Shown: positions 26,249-32,891 of the stretch, one piece after another
How the letters are laid out: every line of letters starts with the position of its first letter
How positions within the stretch are numbered: the first letter of the stretch is position 1
Source of the DNA: Bacteroidota bacterium
GTDB lineage: Bacteria; Bacteroidota; Bacteroidia; Chitinophagales; Chitinophagaceae
Assembly (NCBI GenBank): GCA_026391435.1
Contig: JAPLEJ010000025.1
Span: 1 to 32,891 of the forward strand
Length of the DNA: 32,891 nt
Direction of reading: 5' to 3'
Translations under genes and position numbers: made by a program
Notes under the pieces: generated by a model
Database searches by the model: none
The model's input: the letters and a program-made list of their open reading frames with translations, nothing else
Told to the model about the DNA's origin: nothing

Positions 26249-26265
26249 GGGAAGCCACTTATTTT
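26242..26265. terminator. Bidirectional terminator between kduI and the Gfo/Idh operon
   Basis: AAAATAAG (26242-26249) and CTTATTTT (26258-26265) form an 8-bp stem with an 8-base loop and an extended T run. The stem overlaps both the kduI stop codon (26246-26248) and the converging Gfo/Idh stop codon (26259-26261). Confidence 0.55.
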
Positions 26266-27434
26266 TTTAAGACCAAAGGTTTTGCCATTTTTTGTGCTTT
26301 TAAGGAGAGCTCGGTAGCTAGAAAGCAATGTTTTTGAGACATAGCAGTCTCGGTTCTATTTAAAACATCATCCACTAATAAATTACCAAAGGGTAAATTA
26401 ATATTGTTGCAATCAATGTACCTCATTTGTTTTTTATCGGTCATATATAAATGATTCCCTCCTTTATGGCCAGAGGAGACATCAATGTTTTTTCGAACTT
26501 CAATATAACCTTCTGTTCCTAATATGGTTAATCTGCCGTCGCCCCAAGTATCAAGCCCATCTGGAGTAAACCAATCTACTCTTATATAACCTGCTCCTCC
26601 ATTTCCTCTTAACATCACATCTCCAAAATCTTCAAATTGGGGGTATTGAGGATAATGAACATTCCCAACCTGTGACATTAATACTTCGGCTTCGGTAGAT
26701 TGTGTAAAATGTAAAAATTGATCAAATTGATGTGAGCCGATATCAGTTAAAATACCACCATATCTTTTTTTATCATAAAACCAATCTGGTCTTACTGCGA
26801 GTCCTGTTCTTCCAATACCATTATTAATACGATGTGGTGCTAAATTTACTGTTTGAATCACTTGCCCAATAGCACCTTCCTTCACTAAGATGCTTGCCAT
26901 TTCAGTCCCCTTGTTTTCAAATCTTTCACTGTACATAATGGAATAAATTCGTTTCGTTTCCTTTTGTACTTTTTTCACAGCAGCTAATTGTTCTAATGTA
27001 ATAATACCTGGCTTATCTGATAAGTAATCCTTCCCATGTTGCATGGCGCGAATGCCAAGTGGTGCTCGTTCATCAGGAATACCCGAACTTAATATTAAAT
27101 GAATAGTGGGATCCTCCAATATTTCATTTTCTGATTTTGCTTGTTTTGCTTCTGGGTAGGTCTTTAAAAAATCCGCGACTAAATCAGGTTCTTTGGCATA
27201 CATAGCAACTAGTTCTCCACCTCCTCTTTTAATGGCATCCGTCATTCCAAAAATATGGGGATGATTAATATTAATGACGCCAAACTTAATTCGACTAGGA
27301 GATATCATTGGAGTAGTAGGAGGGATATAGGTTTCTTCTTTAATGGAATGGGAACTATTATTAAATAGGAGCATGCCTGATAAAGCGGTTGTGTTTTTAA
27401 TAAAATTTCGTCGATCTGAATTTGATTGGCTCAT
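26259..27434 (-). CDS. Exported Gfo/Idh/MocA oxidoreductase with atypical nucleotide loop
   Basis: The 391-residue protein starts with a Tat-like leader (DRRNFIKNTTALSG), so it is probably exported folded with its cofactor. It has an N-terminal Rossmann domain: KFGVININHPHIFG at 50-63, without the usual GxGxxG, VAMYAKEPD, then DKP at 140-142 in place of EKP. The C-terminal alpha/beta domain has GGILTDIGSHQFDQ with H235 at the usual catalytic place. Members oxidise or rearrange sugar hydroxyls using tightly bound or free NAD(P). It is the last gene of the ThuA, Gfo/Idh, Gfo/Idh operon, 31 bases behind the second oxidoreductase. The substrate is unknown; glycosides oxidised at C3 are a candidate. 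Confidence 0.85.
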   Translation of the reverse strand: MSQSNSDRRNFIKNTTALSGMLLFNNSSHSIKEETYIPPTTPMISPSRIKFGVININHPHIFGMTDAIKRGGGELVAMYAKEPDLVADFLKTYPEAKQAKSENEILEDPTIHLILSSGIPDERAPLGIRAMQHGKDYLSDKPGIITLEQLAAVKKVQKETKRIYSIMYSERFENKGTEMASILVKEGAIGQVIQTVNLAPHRINNGIGRTGLAVRPDWFYDKKRYGGILTDIGSHQFDQFLHFTQSTEAEVLMSQVGNVHYPQYPQFEDFGDVMLRGNGGAGYIRVDWFTPDGLDTWGDGRLTILGTEGYIEVRKNIDVSSGHKGGNHLYMTDKKQMRYIDCNNINLPFGNLLVDDVLNRTETAMSQKHCFLATELSLKAQKMAKPLVLKK

Positions 27435-27465
27435 GTAAGTATATAAATGTTATAATAAAAATAAT

Positions 27466-28863
27466 TTAATCTAACCCTTTTATTTCATAAGGGAATCGGT
27501 GTGGTCTATTTAATAATGCATTGGCTTCATCATCATTCATGAATCTTTCATTCATAGGATCCCAATAAATTTTACGATTTAATTTCATTGCAATATGATG
27601 TAACAAACAAGTGGAGCAGGACCTATGTCCAATTTCAACTGGCGAAATAGGTTGCACTCTAGATTTAATACAATCCAACCAGTTGCCATGTTGTTCGGTA
27701 CTTCGGTATAAATTTATTTCATTTTCACCTATCACAGATTGAATGATTTTATCATTACTTGCAGACAATGCTTTTGCAGTGTTTGTTGGAATTGGATCAC
27801 TTGAGCTGGCACGGTAGTCGCCACGCGTTACAAATATCCAACCCTCAGTTCCAACAAATTTGATTCCATTGGGTATTTCATTACTGATAATCATTTTAAC
27901 ACCATTGGCATAGATGCCTTCTGTTTGAAATAGTCCATGTACATTCCATAAACCTGATTTTGGAAAATCAGCATGTCCTGAAATTTCAAGTGGCCCGGTG
28001 TATTCAGTATCCATTCCCCAATGTGCGCAATCCACATGATGAGCGCCCCATCCCGTAATCATACCAGCACCAAATTGTTCCATACGCAACCAGCCTGGTC
28101 TGCCATAATCATTTTGAGGGTGCACTCTTTTTTCGGTATAGTATACATTGGGAGTAGATCCTAACCAAGCATCATAATTTAAATTTTTTGGAATTGGCAT
28201 TTCTGGTTCTTGCTCTCCACCTGGATCGCCTGGCAAACCCACATACACTGTTTTTAAAGTTCCGATTCGACCATTACGAACTAATTCAGCCGCATATCTA
28301 AATTGAACAGAAGATCTTTGCTGACTTCCAATTTGTAAGATGCGTCCAGTGCGATGCACTGCATTACTTAATGCGCGACCTTCTGCAATAGTAAGGGAAG
28401 CTGGTTTTTGTAAATAAACATCCTTGCCTGCTTCCACAGCATGAATTCCCAAATAAGCATGTGAGTGGTCGGGGGTACTTATTAAAACAGCATCTATATC
28501 TTTATTTTGTAACAAGGCTTTGTGGTCATCATACATAGTGACACCATCATATTCCTTTCCTGTTTTTTTGGTATAGAAATCATTTACATATTTTTTACCA
28601 TCCAATAATCTTTTGCTATCTAAATCGCACACTGCCATAATTCGAGCATGGTCATATTGTAAGGTTTCAAACATATCATGATCCCTAGAAATACGACCCA
28701 CGCCAATGGCGCCAATATTTATTTTATTGCTGGGTGCATTTTTCCCAAAAACAGAAGCTGGAACAATAGTTGGGAAACCAACTAGCCCTAGGGTAGTGGC
28801 AGCACTTGCTTTTAAACTGTTTTTAACAAAGTGGCGTCGGTTCATATTATTTTGATTTGACAT
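27466..28863 (-). CDS. Exported Gfo/Idh/MocA oxidoreductase, Bacteroidota C-terminal type
   Basis: The 465-residue protein has a Tat leader with RR at 9-10 (NRRHFVKNSLKASAATTLGLVGFP), so export in folded form is expected. An internal start at residue 7 would also keep the leader. The Rossmann domain has GAIGVG (51-56), VCDLDSKR, STPDHSHA and QKPAS (152-156, the EKP position). The C-terminal domain has GWGAHHVDCAHWG (H275, H276 and D278) as the likely catalytic part. Late conserved features, EQHGNWLDCIKSR and EIGHRSCSTC, belong to the larger Bacteroidota subfamily often found in polysaccharide loci. It starts 3 bases after the ThuA gene's stop and is the middle gene of the operon. Confidence 0.88.
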   Translation of the reverse strand: MSNQNNMNRRHFVKNSLKASAATTLGLVGFPTIVPASVFGKNAPSNKINIGAIGVGRISRDHDMFETLQYDHARIMAVCDLDSKRLLDGKKYVNDFYTKKTGKEYDGVTMYDDHKALLQNKDIDAVLISTPDHSHAYLGIHAVEAGKDVYLQKPASLTIAEGRALSNAVHRTGRILQIGSQQRSSVQFRYAAELVRNGRIGTLKTVYVGLPGDPGGEQEPEMPIPKNLNYDAWLGSTPNVYYTEKRVHPQNDYGRPGWLRMEQFGAGMITGWGAHHVDCAHWGMDTEYTGPLEISGHADFPKSGLWNVHGLFQTEGIYANGVKMIISNEIPNGIKFVGTEGWIFVTRGDYRASSSDPIPTNTAKALSASNDKIIQSVIGENEINLYRSTEQHGNWLDCIKSRVQPISPVEIGHRSCSTCLLHHIAMKLNRKIYWDPMNERFMNDDEANALLNRPHRFPYEIKGLD

Positions 28864-28866
28864 AAT

Positions 28867-29712
28867 TTATTTTTTTAAAGGGTCGTCTTTTGAGATGGAT
28901 TTTGCTTGATCGTAATTTAAACCATGGTATTCATTGGCAATAAATCGAATTCCTTGTAAAAGATGGTTTGTAAAAGTAGGTTCATTGTAATTTTCCTTTG
29001 CATGTCCTAAAGCAGTTATCCAAATATGCCCTCCTTCAAAGTTTTGATACCAAACTGCAGGATAGTAATTGGCATAGGAACCTGCGTTTTTTGTAATCTC
29101 CTCAATTTTATTTTCATGTAGCGTCGATAAATCATGTGCCATTAAAACTTTAATACCAGGGTATAATTCTTTTCCAAAATAACATTCGTCTTCCTTTGTC
29201 CATAGTGCAGGAACCCCTTTCATGGAAGGATGGGTAGGCTCCATATTTTTTATACTAAATTTTTGATAAGCAGCATGCCATAAAAAAGTTTCACCAATCA
29301 TCATTTTAAACCAAGTCCAATTACGCTCTGTTCCAGTCACTGAATGAACGCCCACGAATCCGCCACCCGCTTCTATGTAGCGTCTAAATGCAACCCTTTG
29401 TTCGTCATTATCAAAAACGTCGTTATTGGTACTAGTGAAAATGAGAACTTGGTATTTTTTTAAATTAGCTTGGTTAAAAATGCTAGGGTCGTCAGATACA
29501 TCCACTTTAAAATGATGCTTTTTACCTAACTGTTGAATACATAAAACGGCTGACGCAATATTATCATGTATATATCCAGTTCCGTTTTTGGTATAGACTA
29601 AAACTTGACTACCTTCTAATTTATCTTTGGGTGTAGTGGGGTCCTTTGCAAAAGCAGTATTGAATAAAAATATAAAACTTAGAAAGAGGTGTAAATATGC
29701 TTTGTTTATCAT
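28867..29712 (-). CDS. Exported ThuA-like (trehalose-utilization) domain protein
   Basis: The 281-residue protein has a signal peptide (MINKAYLHLFLSFIFLFNTAFA). The ThuA fold, a class I glutamine-amidotransferase-like Rossmann variant, is shown by VLVYTKNGTGYIHDNI, YQVLIFTSTNNDVFD, then FRRYIEAGGGFVGVHSVTG, GETFLWHAAYQ and PAVWYQNFEGGHIW. ThuA in Rhizobium lies in a trehalose/maltitol locus that also carries a Gfo/Idh dehydrogenase (ThuB) and works with 3-keto sugars; the pairing with Gfo/Idh genes is repeated here. It is first in the minus-strand operon, reading away from the divergent TIM-barrel gene. The actual reaction is not known. Confidence 0.85.
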   Translation of the reverse strand: MINKAYLHLFLSFIFLFNTAFAKDPTTPKDKLEGSQVLVYTKNGTGYIHDNIASAVLCIQQLGKKHHFKVDVSDDPSIFNQANLKKYQVLIFTSTNNDVFDNDEQRVAFRRYIEAGGGFVGVHSVTGTERNWTWFKMMIGETFLWHAAYQKFSIKNMEPTHPSMKGVPALWTKEDECYFGKELYPGIKVLMAHDLSTLHENKIEEITKNAGSYANYYPAVWYQNFEGGHIWITALGHAKENYNEPTFTNHLLQGIRFIANEYHGLNYDQAKSISKDDPLKK

Positions 29713-29916
29713 AACTGCTTATTAAGGCTTTAAATTACAATTTTCCTCGCATTAAAAGTGAGTATAGTATTATCTACTTTAAAGGCTATGTGCATAAAAT
29801 GTTATGTAATTGATGCTTTATTATAAATAGAGAATCAATTTATGTTAATTAATTAAAATTTCTTGTCTAATTTGCAATGAATCATATATCCATATTGGCC
29901 ACTAAAAAATTATATC
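29713..29916. promoter_or_regulatory. Divergent promoter region between ThuA and the TIM-barrel gene
   Basis: These 204 AT-rich bases hold the start signals for both divergent transcripts. TAATTTG, with TTG-type sequences upstream, is near the TIM-barrel start but lacks one base of the TAnnTTTG form. I see no strong palindrome, so the control element is unresolved. Confidence 0.3.
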
Positions 29917-30765
29917 ATGAGCAATCGTCGAAAATTTATTCAACACTCGGTATTGGGATTGTCAGGTGCTGCGTTTTTGCCTATTATTGGCCAATCTAAC
30001 AATAAAATAGATTTAGCATTGGTTTCTAATTTCCCAATTCAAGTGGGTATGGCAGGTTATACTTTTGCACAATTTAGTTTGGATCAATCCATTGCGATGA
30101 TGAAACGAATTGGAGTGAAAAATTTATCCTTAAAAGACATTCATTTGCCTTTGAATAGTAGTGACGAGCAGATTAACATAGCGATGACTAAGTTCAAGGA
30201 GGCGGGTATCAATATCTATACCGTGGGCGTTATATATATGAAAACAAAGGAAGCGGTAGATGCCGCATTTATGTATGCAAAAAAAGTAGGGGTTAATATG
30301 ATTGTAGGTGTTCCTAACTATAATTTGATTGAATATGCAGAACAAAAAGTAAAAGAGTTTGATTTTAAATTAGCGATTCACAATCATGGTCCTGAGGATG
30401 CTTTATATCCAGCGCCAGGAGATGTATATCAAAGAATTAAAAATTTAGATCCGCGCATGGGAATGTGTATTGATATTGGACATTCTTTAAGAGCAGGAAC
30501 CTTACCCGAAAAAGCCATTCGTGATTTTAAGGATCGTTTATTTGATTTGCACATTAAGGATATCAATTTAGCTGCAAAGGAAGGAAAAGCGATTGAAATT
30601 GGGCGTGGGGTGATTCGTTTTGACGAAGTGGTAGAATCACTACGTAAAATTAAATATCAAGGAATGTGCAGTATCGAATTTGAAAAAGACATGACAGATC
30701 CTTTGCCAGGTATTGCCGAATCTGTAGGTTACTTTAAAGGAATCATAGCGGGATCAACTGAATAA
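29917..30765 (+). CDS. Exported xylose-isomerase-like TIM-barrel protein
   Basis: The 282-residue protein starts with a Tat-like leader (SNRRKFIQHSVLGLSGAAF), then GMAGYTFAQFSLDQSIAMMKRIGVKNLSLKD. It is the AP-endonuclease-2/sugar-isomerase TIM barrel. Probable metal ligands or active-site residues are H155 and H157 (IHNHGPED), D186 and H189 (CIDIGHS), H212 (LHIKD), and E254 or E256 (SIEFEKD). Homologues include sugar isomerases, epimerases, inosose dehydratases and 3-keto-glycoside lyases or hydratases. It is divergent from the ThuA-Gfo/Idh operon, and the shared Tat export suggests that the set works on one periplasmic substrate. It converges on ubiX, 12 bases between stops. Exact chemistry is inferred, not shown. 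Confidence 0.8.
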   Translation: MSNRRKFIQHSVLGLSGAAFLPIIGQSNNKIDLALVSNFPIQVGMAGYTFAQFSLDQSIAMMKRIGVKNLSLKDIHLPLNSSDEQINIAMTKFKEAGINIYTVGVIYMKTKEAVDAAFMYAKKVGVNMIVGVPNYNLIEYAEQKVKEFDFKLAIHNHGPEDALYPAPGDVYQRIKNLDPRMGMCIDIGHSLRAGTLPEKAIRDFKDRLFDLHIKDINLAAKEGKAIEIGRGVIRFDEVVESLRKIKYQGMCSIEFEKDMTDPLPGIAESVGYFKGIIAGSTE

Positions 30766-30777
30766 TAGGATCAATTT

Positions 30778-31341
30778 TTATTCGTTCGTTCCCCAACGAT
30801 AACTGGAATTTTTTATGTTGGCTAAATCCAACATTCTATGAACAACCGTCATAGCGATATCTTCCATTGTTTTAGGCTTACTATAAAAGCTAGGGGTTGC
30901 TGGACAAATAATACCACCCGCTAAAGTGATGGTTTCCATATTTTTAATATGAATTAAATTATAGGGTGTTTCTCGTGCTACTAGTATTAATTTTCTTCTT
31001 TCTTTTAATATCACATCTGCTGCACGCGTTACTAAATCATCACTCACTCCACTTGCAATTCGGCCAAGGGTTCCCATGCTACAAGGCACTACCATCATAA
31101 TATTATATTGAGCGGATCCTGATGCAAAGGGGGCATTAAAATCATTTTTATGGTAAAAAGTAAATGGATATTTAGTATAGTCGGTATTGTCTAACTCTGT
31201 TTCCCACACCACTTTTGCATTGTCACTCATGATGACGCCCACTGCCTCATATTGGTCCTTCAGTTGCACAAGCGAATCCATTAAACATTTAGCATAAATA
31301 GCCCCACTCGCCCCTGTAATTGCAATAATTATCTTATTCAT
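30778..31341 (-). CDS. ubiX: Flavin prenyltransferase UbiX
   Basis: UbiX joins a dimethylallyl group to FMN to make prenylated FMN, the cofactor of UbiD-type decarboxylases. The 187-residue cytosolic protein has ITGASGAIYAKCLMDSL at the N-terminus, then MMVVPCSMGTLGRIASGVSDDLVTRAADV and LVARETPYNLIHIKNM, ending with PATPSFYSKP. The key Ser and flavin-binding residues of the family are in place. No UbiD is nearby, so a UbiD must be elsewhere or the gene is a neighbour by chance. It sits on the minus strand among uronate genes, converging with the TIM-barrel gene. In Bacteroidota, UbiX may support menaquinone synthesis (MqnP-type decarboxylases) or aromatic acid decarboxylation. Confidence 0.93.
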   Translation of the reverse strand: MNKIIIAITGASGAIYAKCLMDSLVQLKDQYEAVGVIMSDNAKVVWETELDNTDYTKYPFTFYHKNDFNAPFASGSAQYNIMMVVPCSMGTLGRIASGVSDDLVTRAADVILKERRKLILVARETPYNLIHIKNMETITLAGGIICPATPSFYSKPKTMEDIAMTVVHRMLDLANIKNSSYRWGTNE

Positions 31342-31607
31342 AATAGTATAACAAAATTAGCTGTAAATGGTTGAAAAAGGGTAGGATGCAATTAATAGTT
31401 TTAAATGTCACTTTAAAGTCAATTTAGTCCAATTATTTGCACAAAATATGTGCATTTTTTTGTAATTTTCATACTGATTGTTTGCCTTATTATAGGGTCC
31501 ATTGACTTTTTTAAATAGCGCCTTAACTACTTGTTTATGAGCTATATAATAGTCAAGTATTCCACAGGGGACAATGCTGAACTCTTTAAATATAAAACTT
31601 GAATAAT
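31342..31607. other. Longest gene-free stretch (266 bases) before the uxuB-type gene
   Basis: The region is AT-rich and holds the start signals of ubiX on the left and of the uxuB-uxuA pair on the right. It contains a 5-bp stem, TGCAC/GTGCA (31438-31442 and 31450-31454), followed by seven T residues (31455-31461), which resembles a weak terminator or operator. A small minus-strand frame at 31408-31617 has no coding signs. I found no clear TAnnTTTG promoter. Confidence 0.35.
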
Positions 31608-32429
31608 ATGATACCATCGGATATGTTTAGTTTAAAAGGGAAAGTAATTATAGTGACCGGAGGTACCGGTGTTTTAGGTGCAAGTTTTGTAAAAGGAATT
31701 GCGCAACAAGGAGGAATACCCATCATCTTAGGTCAGAATGCTGAAAAAGGTAATGAAAGAGTCGCTGACATTATATCGAATGGGGGCATGGCTCATTTTA
31801 TAGCGGCCAATGTTTTAGAAGAAGCACAATTAATTACGGCTAAAAATGAAATTCTTGAAAAATTTGGAAAGATAGATGGGTTGGTGAACGGTGCCGGTGG
31901 TAATATTCCAACTGGCGTATTGCCACCTACTGAAGATGTATTTAATTTAAATATTGAGGGGATGAAAGACGCCTTAGTTTTAAATTTATGGGGTACAGTG
32001 ATTCCCGTTCAAGTATTTGGACCTGAAATTGCTAAAACAGGAAATGGAAGTATCGTCAATATATCTTCAGTGAGTTCTAAGCGAGCATTGACAAGGGTAT
32101 TAGGATACAGCATGGGCAAAGCGGCCATTGACACTTATACAAAATGGTTTGCAGTTGAAATGGCCAATAGATATGGTGATACGATAAGAATGAATTCCAT
32201 TATGCCAGGTTTTTTTCTGACGACTCAAAATAAAAATTTATTAACGAATACCGATGGATCTTATACAGACAGAGGAAATGCCATTATTAGAAATACACCT
32301 TATAAAAGATTTGGCCATCCAGATGAATTGGTGGGCGCTTTGATTTGGTTATTAAGTGATGCTTCCAAGTTTGTAACCGGTATGGATATTGGAGTGGATG
32401 GGGGCTTTACAATCAATAGTGGTGTGTAA
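31608..32429 (+). CDS. uxuB: SDR-family fructuronate reductase (D-mannonate oxidoreductase)
   Basis: UxuB-type enzymes reduce D-fructuronate to D-mannonate with NAD(P)H. I chose the ATG at 31608, giving 273 residues; a TTG at 31599 would add three. The Rossmann motif is [19 protein letters not shown] replaces the usual NNAG and is a hallmark of the YjmF/UxuB SDR group. The catalytic set is S153/S154, Y167 and K171 (YSMGK). Also characteristic are [23 protein letters not shown] and [11 protein letters not shown]. This is the SDR form found in Bacillus and Bacteroidota, unlike the long-chain E. coli UxuB. uxuA follows after 8 bases, so the two steps are encoded together. A KduD role is less likely. 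Confidence 0.87.
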   Translation: MIPSDMFSLKGKVIIVTGGTGVLGASFVKGIAQQGGIPIILGQNAEKGNERVADIISNGGMAHFIAANVLEEAQLITAKNEILEKFGKIDGLVNGAGGNIPTGVLPPTEDVFNLNIEGMKDALVLNLWGTVIPVQVFGPEIAKTGNGSIVNISSVSSKRALTRVLGYSMGKAAIDTYTKWFAVEMANRYGDTIRMNSIMPGFFLTTQNKNLLTNTDGSYTDRGNAIIRNTPYKRFGHPDELVGALIWLLSDASKFVTGMDIGVDGGFTINSGV

Positions 32430-32437
32430 AGCTTAAT

Positions 32438-32891
32438 ATGCTTTTAAAGCAACTAAAAATGGGAAACAGCTATTATCCTTCCTATGGGGAAGTTAAAAAC
32501 AGAATGGAACAAACCATGCGATGGTATGGACCCAATGATCCAGTATCCTTGTCAGATATTAGGCAGGCAGGATGCACGGGTGTGGTTACTGCTTTACATC
32601 ATATACCCAATGGAGAAGTTTGGTCGATAGATGAAATCAAAAAAAGAATCCAGCAGGTGGAAGCTGCAGGATTAAAATGGTCAGTGGTTGAAAGCTTGCC
32701 GGTGCATGAAAACATTAAAACACAATCGGGTCATTATTTACAGATGATCGAAAACTACAAACAAAGTTTAATTCATTTGGCCTCATGTGGTATTACTATT
32801 GTTACCTATAATTTCATGCCTGTGATGGATTGGACGCGCACTGATTTAGCATATCCCATGCCAGATGGCTCATTTGCATTATTATATGAAA
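32438..32891 (+). CDS. uxuA: Mannonate dehydratase, 5' part only
   Basis: UxuA removes water from D-mannonate to give 2-keto-3-deoxygluconate. About 151 residues are visible before the window ends in mid-codon. The start is either the ATG at 32438 or the one at 32459. After a short lead the family signature is clear: [16 protein letters not shown], then [38 protein letters not shown] and [14 protein letters not shown]. These match known UxuA proteins throughout, so the gene is presumably intact beyond the edge (full length is near 390 residues). It follows the fructuronate reductase by 8 bases in one operon. The metal-binding residues of the central part lie outside the window. Confidence 0.93.
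   Translation, partial: MLLKQLKMGNSYYPSYGEVKNRMEQTMRWYGPNDPVSLSDIRQAGCTGVVTALHHIPNGEVWSIDEIKKRIQQVEAAGLKWSVVESLPVHENIKTQSGHYLQMIENYKQSLIHLASCGITIVTYNFMPVMDWTRTDLAYPMPDGSFALLYE

Noticed and set aside
31408..31617. Minus-strand frame of 69 codons in the gap before the fructuronate reductase gene
   Set aside because: It overlaps the start of a solid gene, has no domain pattern, and reads like translated AT-rich spacer.
31608..32429. KduD assignment for the SDR
   Set aside because: The NGAGGN and NTPYKRFG motifs, and the adjoining uxuA, fit fructuronate reductase better.
1..32891. CRISPR arrays, insertion sequences, tRNA and rRNA genes
   Set aside because: No spaced direct repeats, transposase genes, terminal inverted repeats, cloverleaf sequences or conserved rRNA segments were seen by eye.

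Overview
This 32.9 kb window is AT-rich bacterial chromosome and almost certainly belongs to the phylum Bacteroidota; a Chitinophagaceae-like relative is my best guess. The grounds are candidate promoters of the Bacteroidota type (TAnnTTTG or TAnnTTCG at -7), mostly weak Shine-Dalgarno sequences, Tat-type leaders on Gfo/Idh and TIM-barrel proteins, DUF1080 and ThuA proteins, and a type-2 PyrF. I saw no rRNA or tRNA gene, insertion sequence, phage gene, CRISPR array or origin. No gene-free stretch exceeds 300 bases; the longest is about 266 bases (31342-31607).

Region 1 (1-4800) is accessory. It holds a minus-strand exported beta-helix protein resembling GH141, which is cut off and probably frameshifted at the window edge, then an exported DUF1080 protein, a nitroreductase, a membrane-anchored serine hydrolase, a 50-residue membrane protein and a lipoprotein. 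The nitroreductase and the serine hydrolase are divergent, and a perfect 14-bp palindrome lies between them.

Region 2 (4785-22485) is mostly housekeeping. It runs: secreted GH13 amylase, pyrF, a glutaryl-CoA-dehydrogenase-like gene, aroK, a DUF423 membrane protein, ftsK, a LolA-like carrier, rpsO, pnp, prmA, plsY and a DUF3052-like/YdeI-like two-domain protein. Opposite these lie a STAS-domain gene and dnaG, with clpC divergent from them.

Region 3 (22510 to the right edge) is a uronic-acid catabolic locus. GH88 would release unsaturated uronate from oligosaccharides. KdgF and KduI would convert it through DKI to DKII. At the right edge, an SDR-type fructuronate reductase and UxuA would carry fructuronate through mannonate to KDG. 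Embedded among these are a catalytically complete, exported formylglycine-generating enzyme, a minus-strand operon of ThuA plus two exported Gfo/Idh oxidoreductases, a divergent Tat-signal TIM-barrel protein, and a UbiX flavin prenyltransferase. No SusC/SusD pair, sulfatase, transporter, regulator, KduD, KdgK or KdgA is visible here, so the locus must continue outside the window or rely on genes elsewhere. The most interesting reading is that exported oxidoreductases of the kind linked to 3-keto-glycoside chemistry are combined with uronate catabolism and sulfatase maturation.
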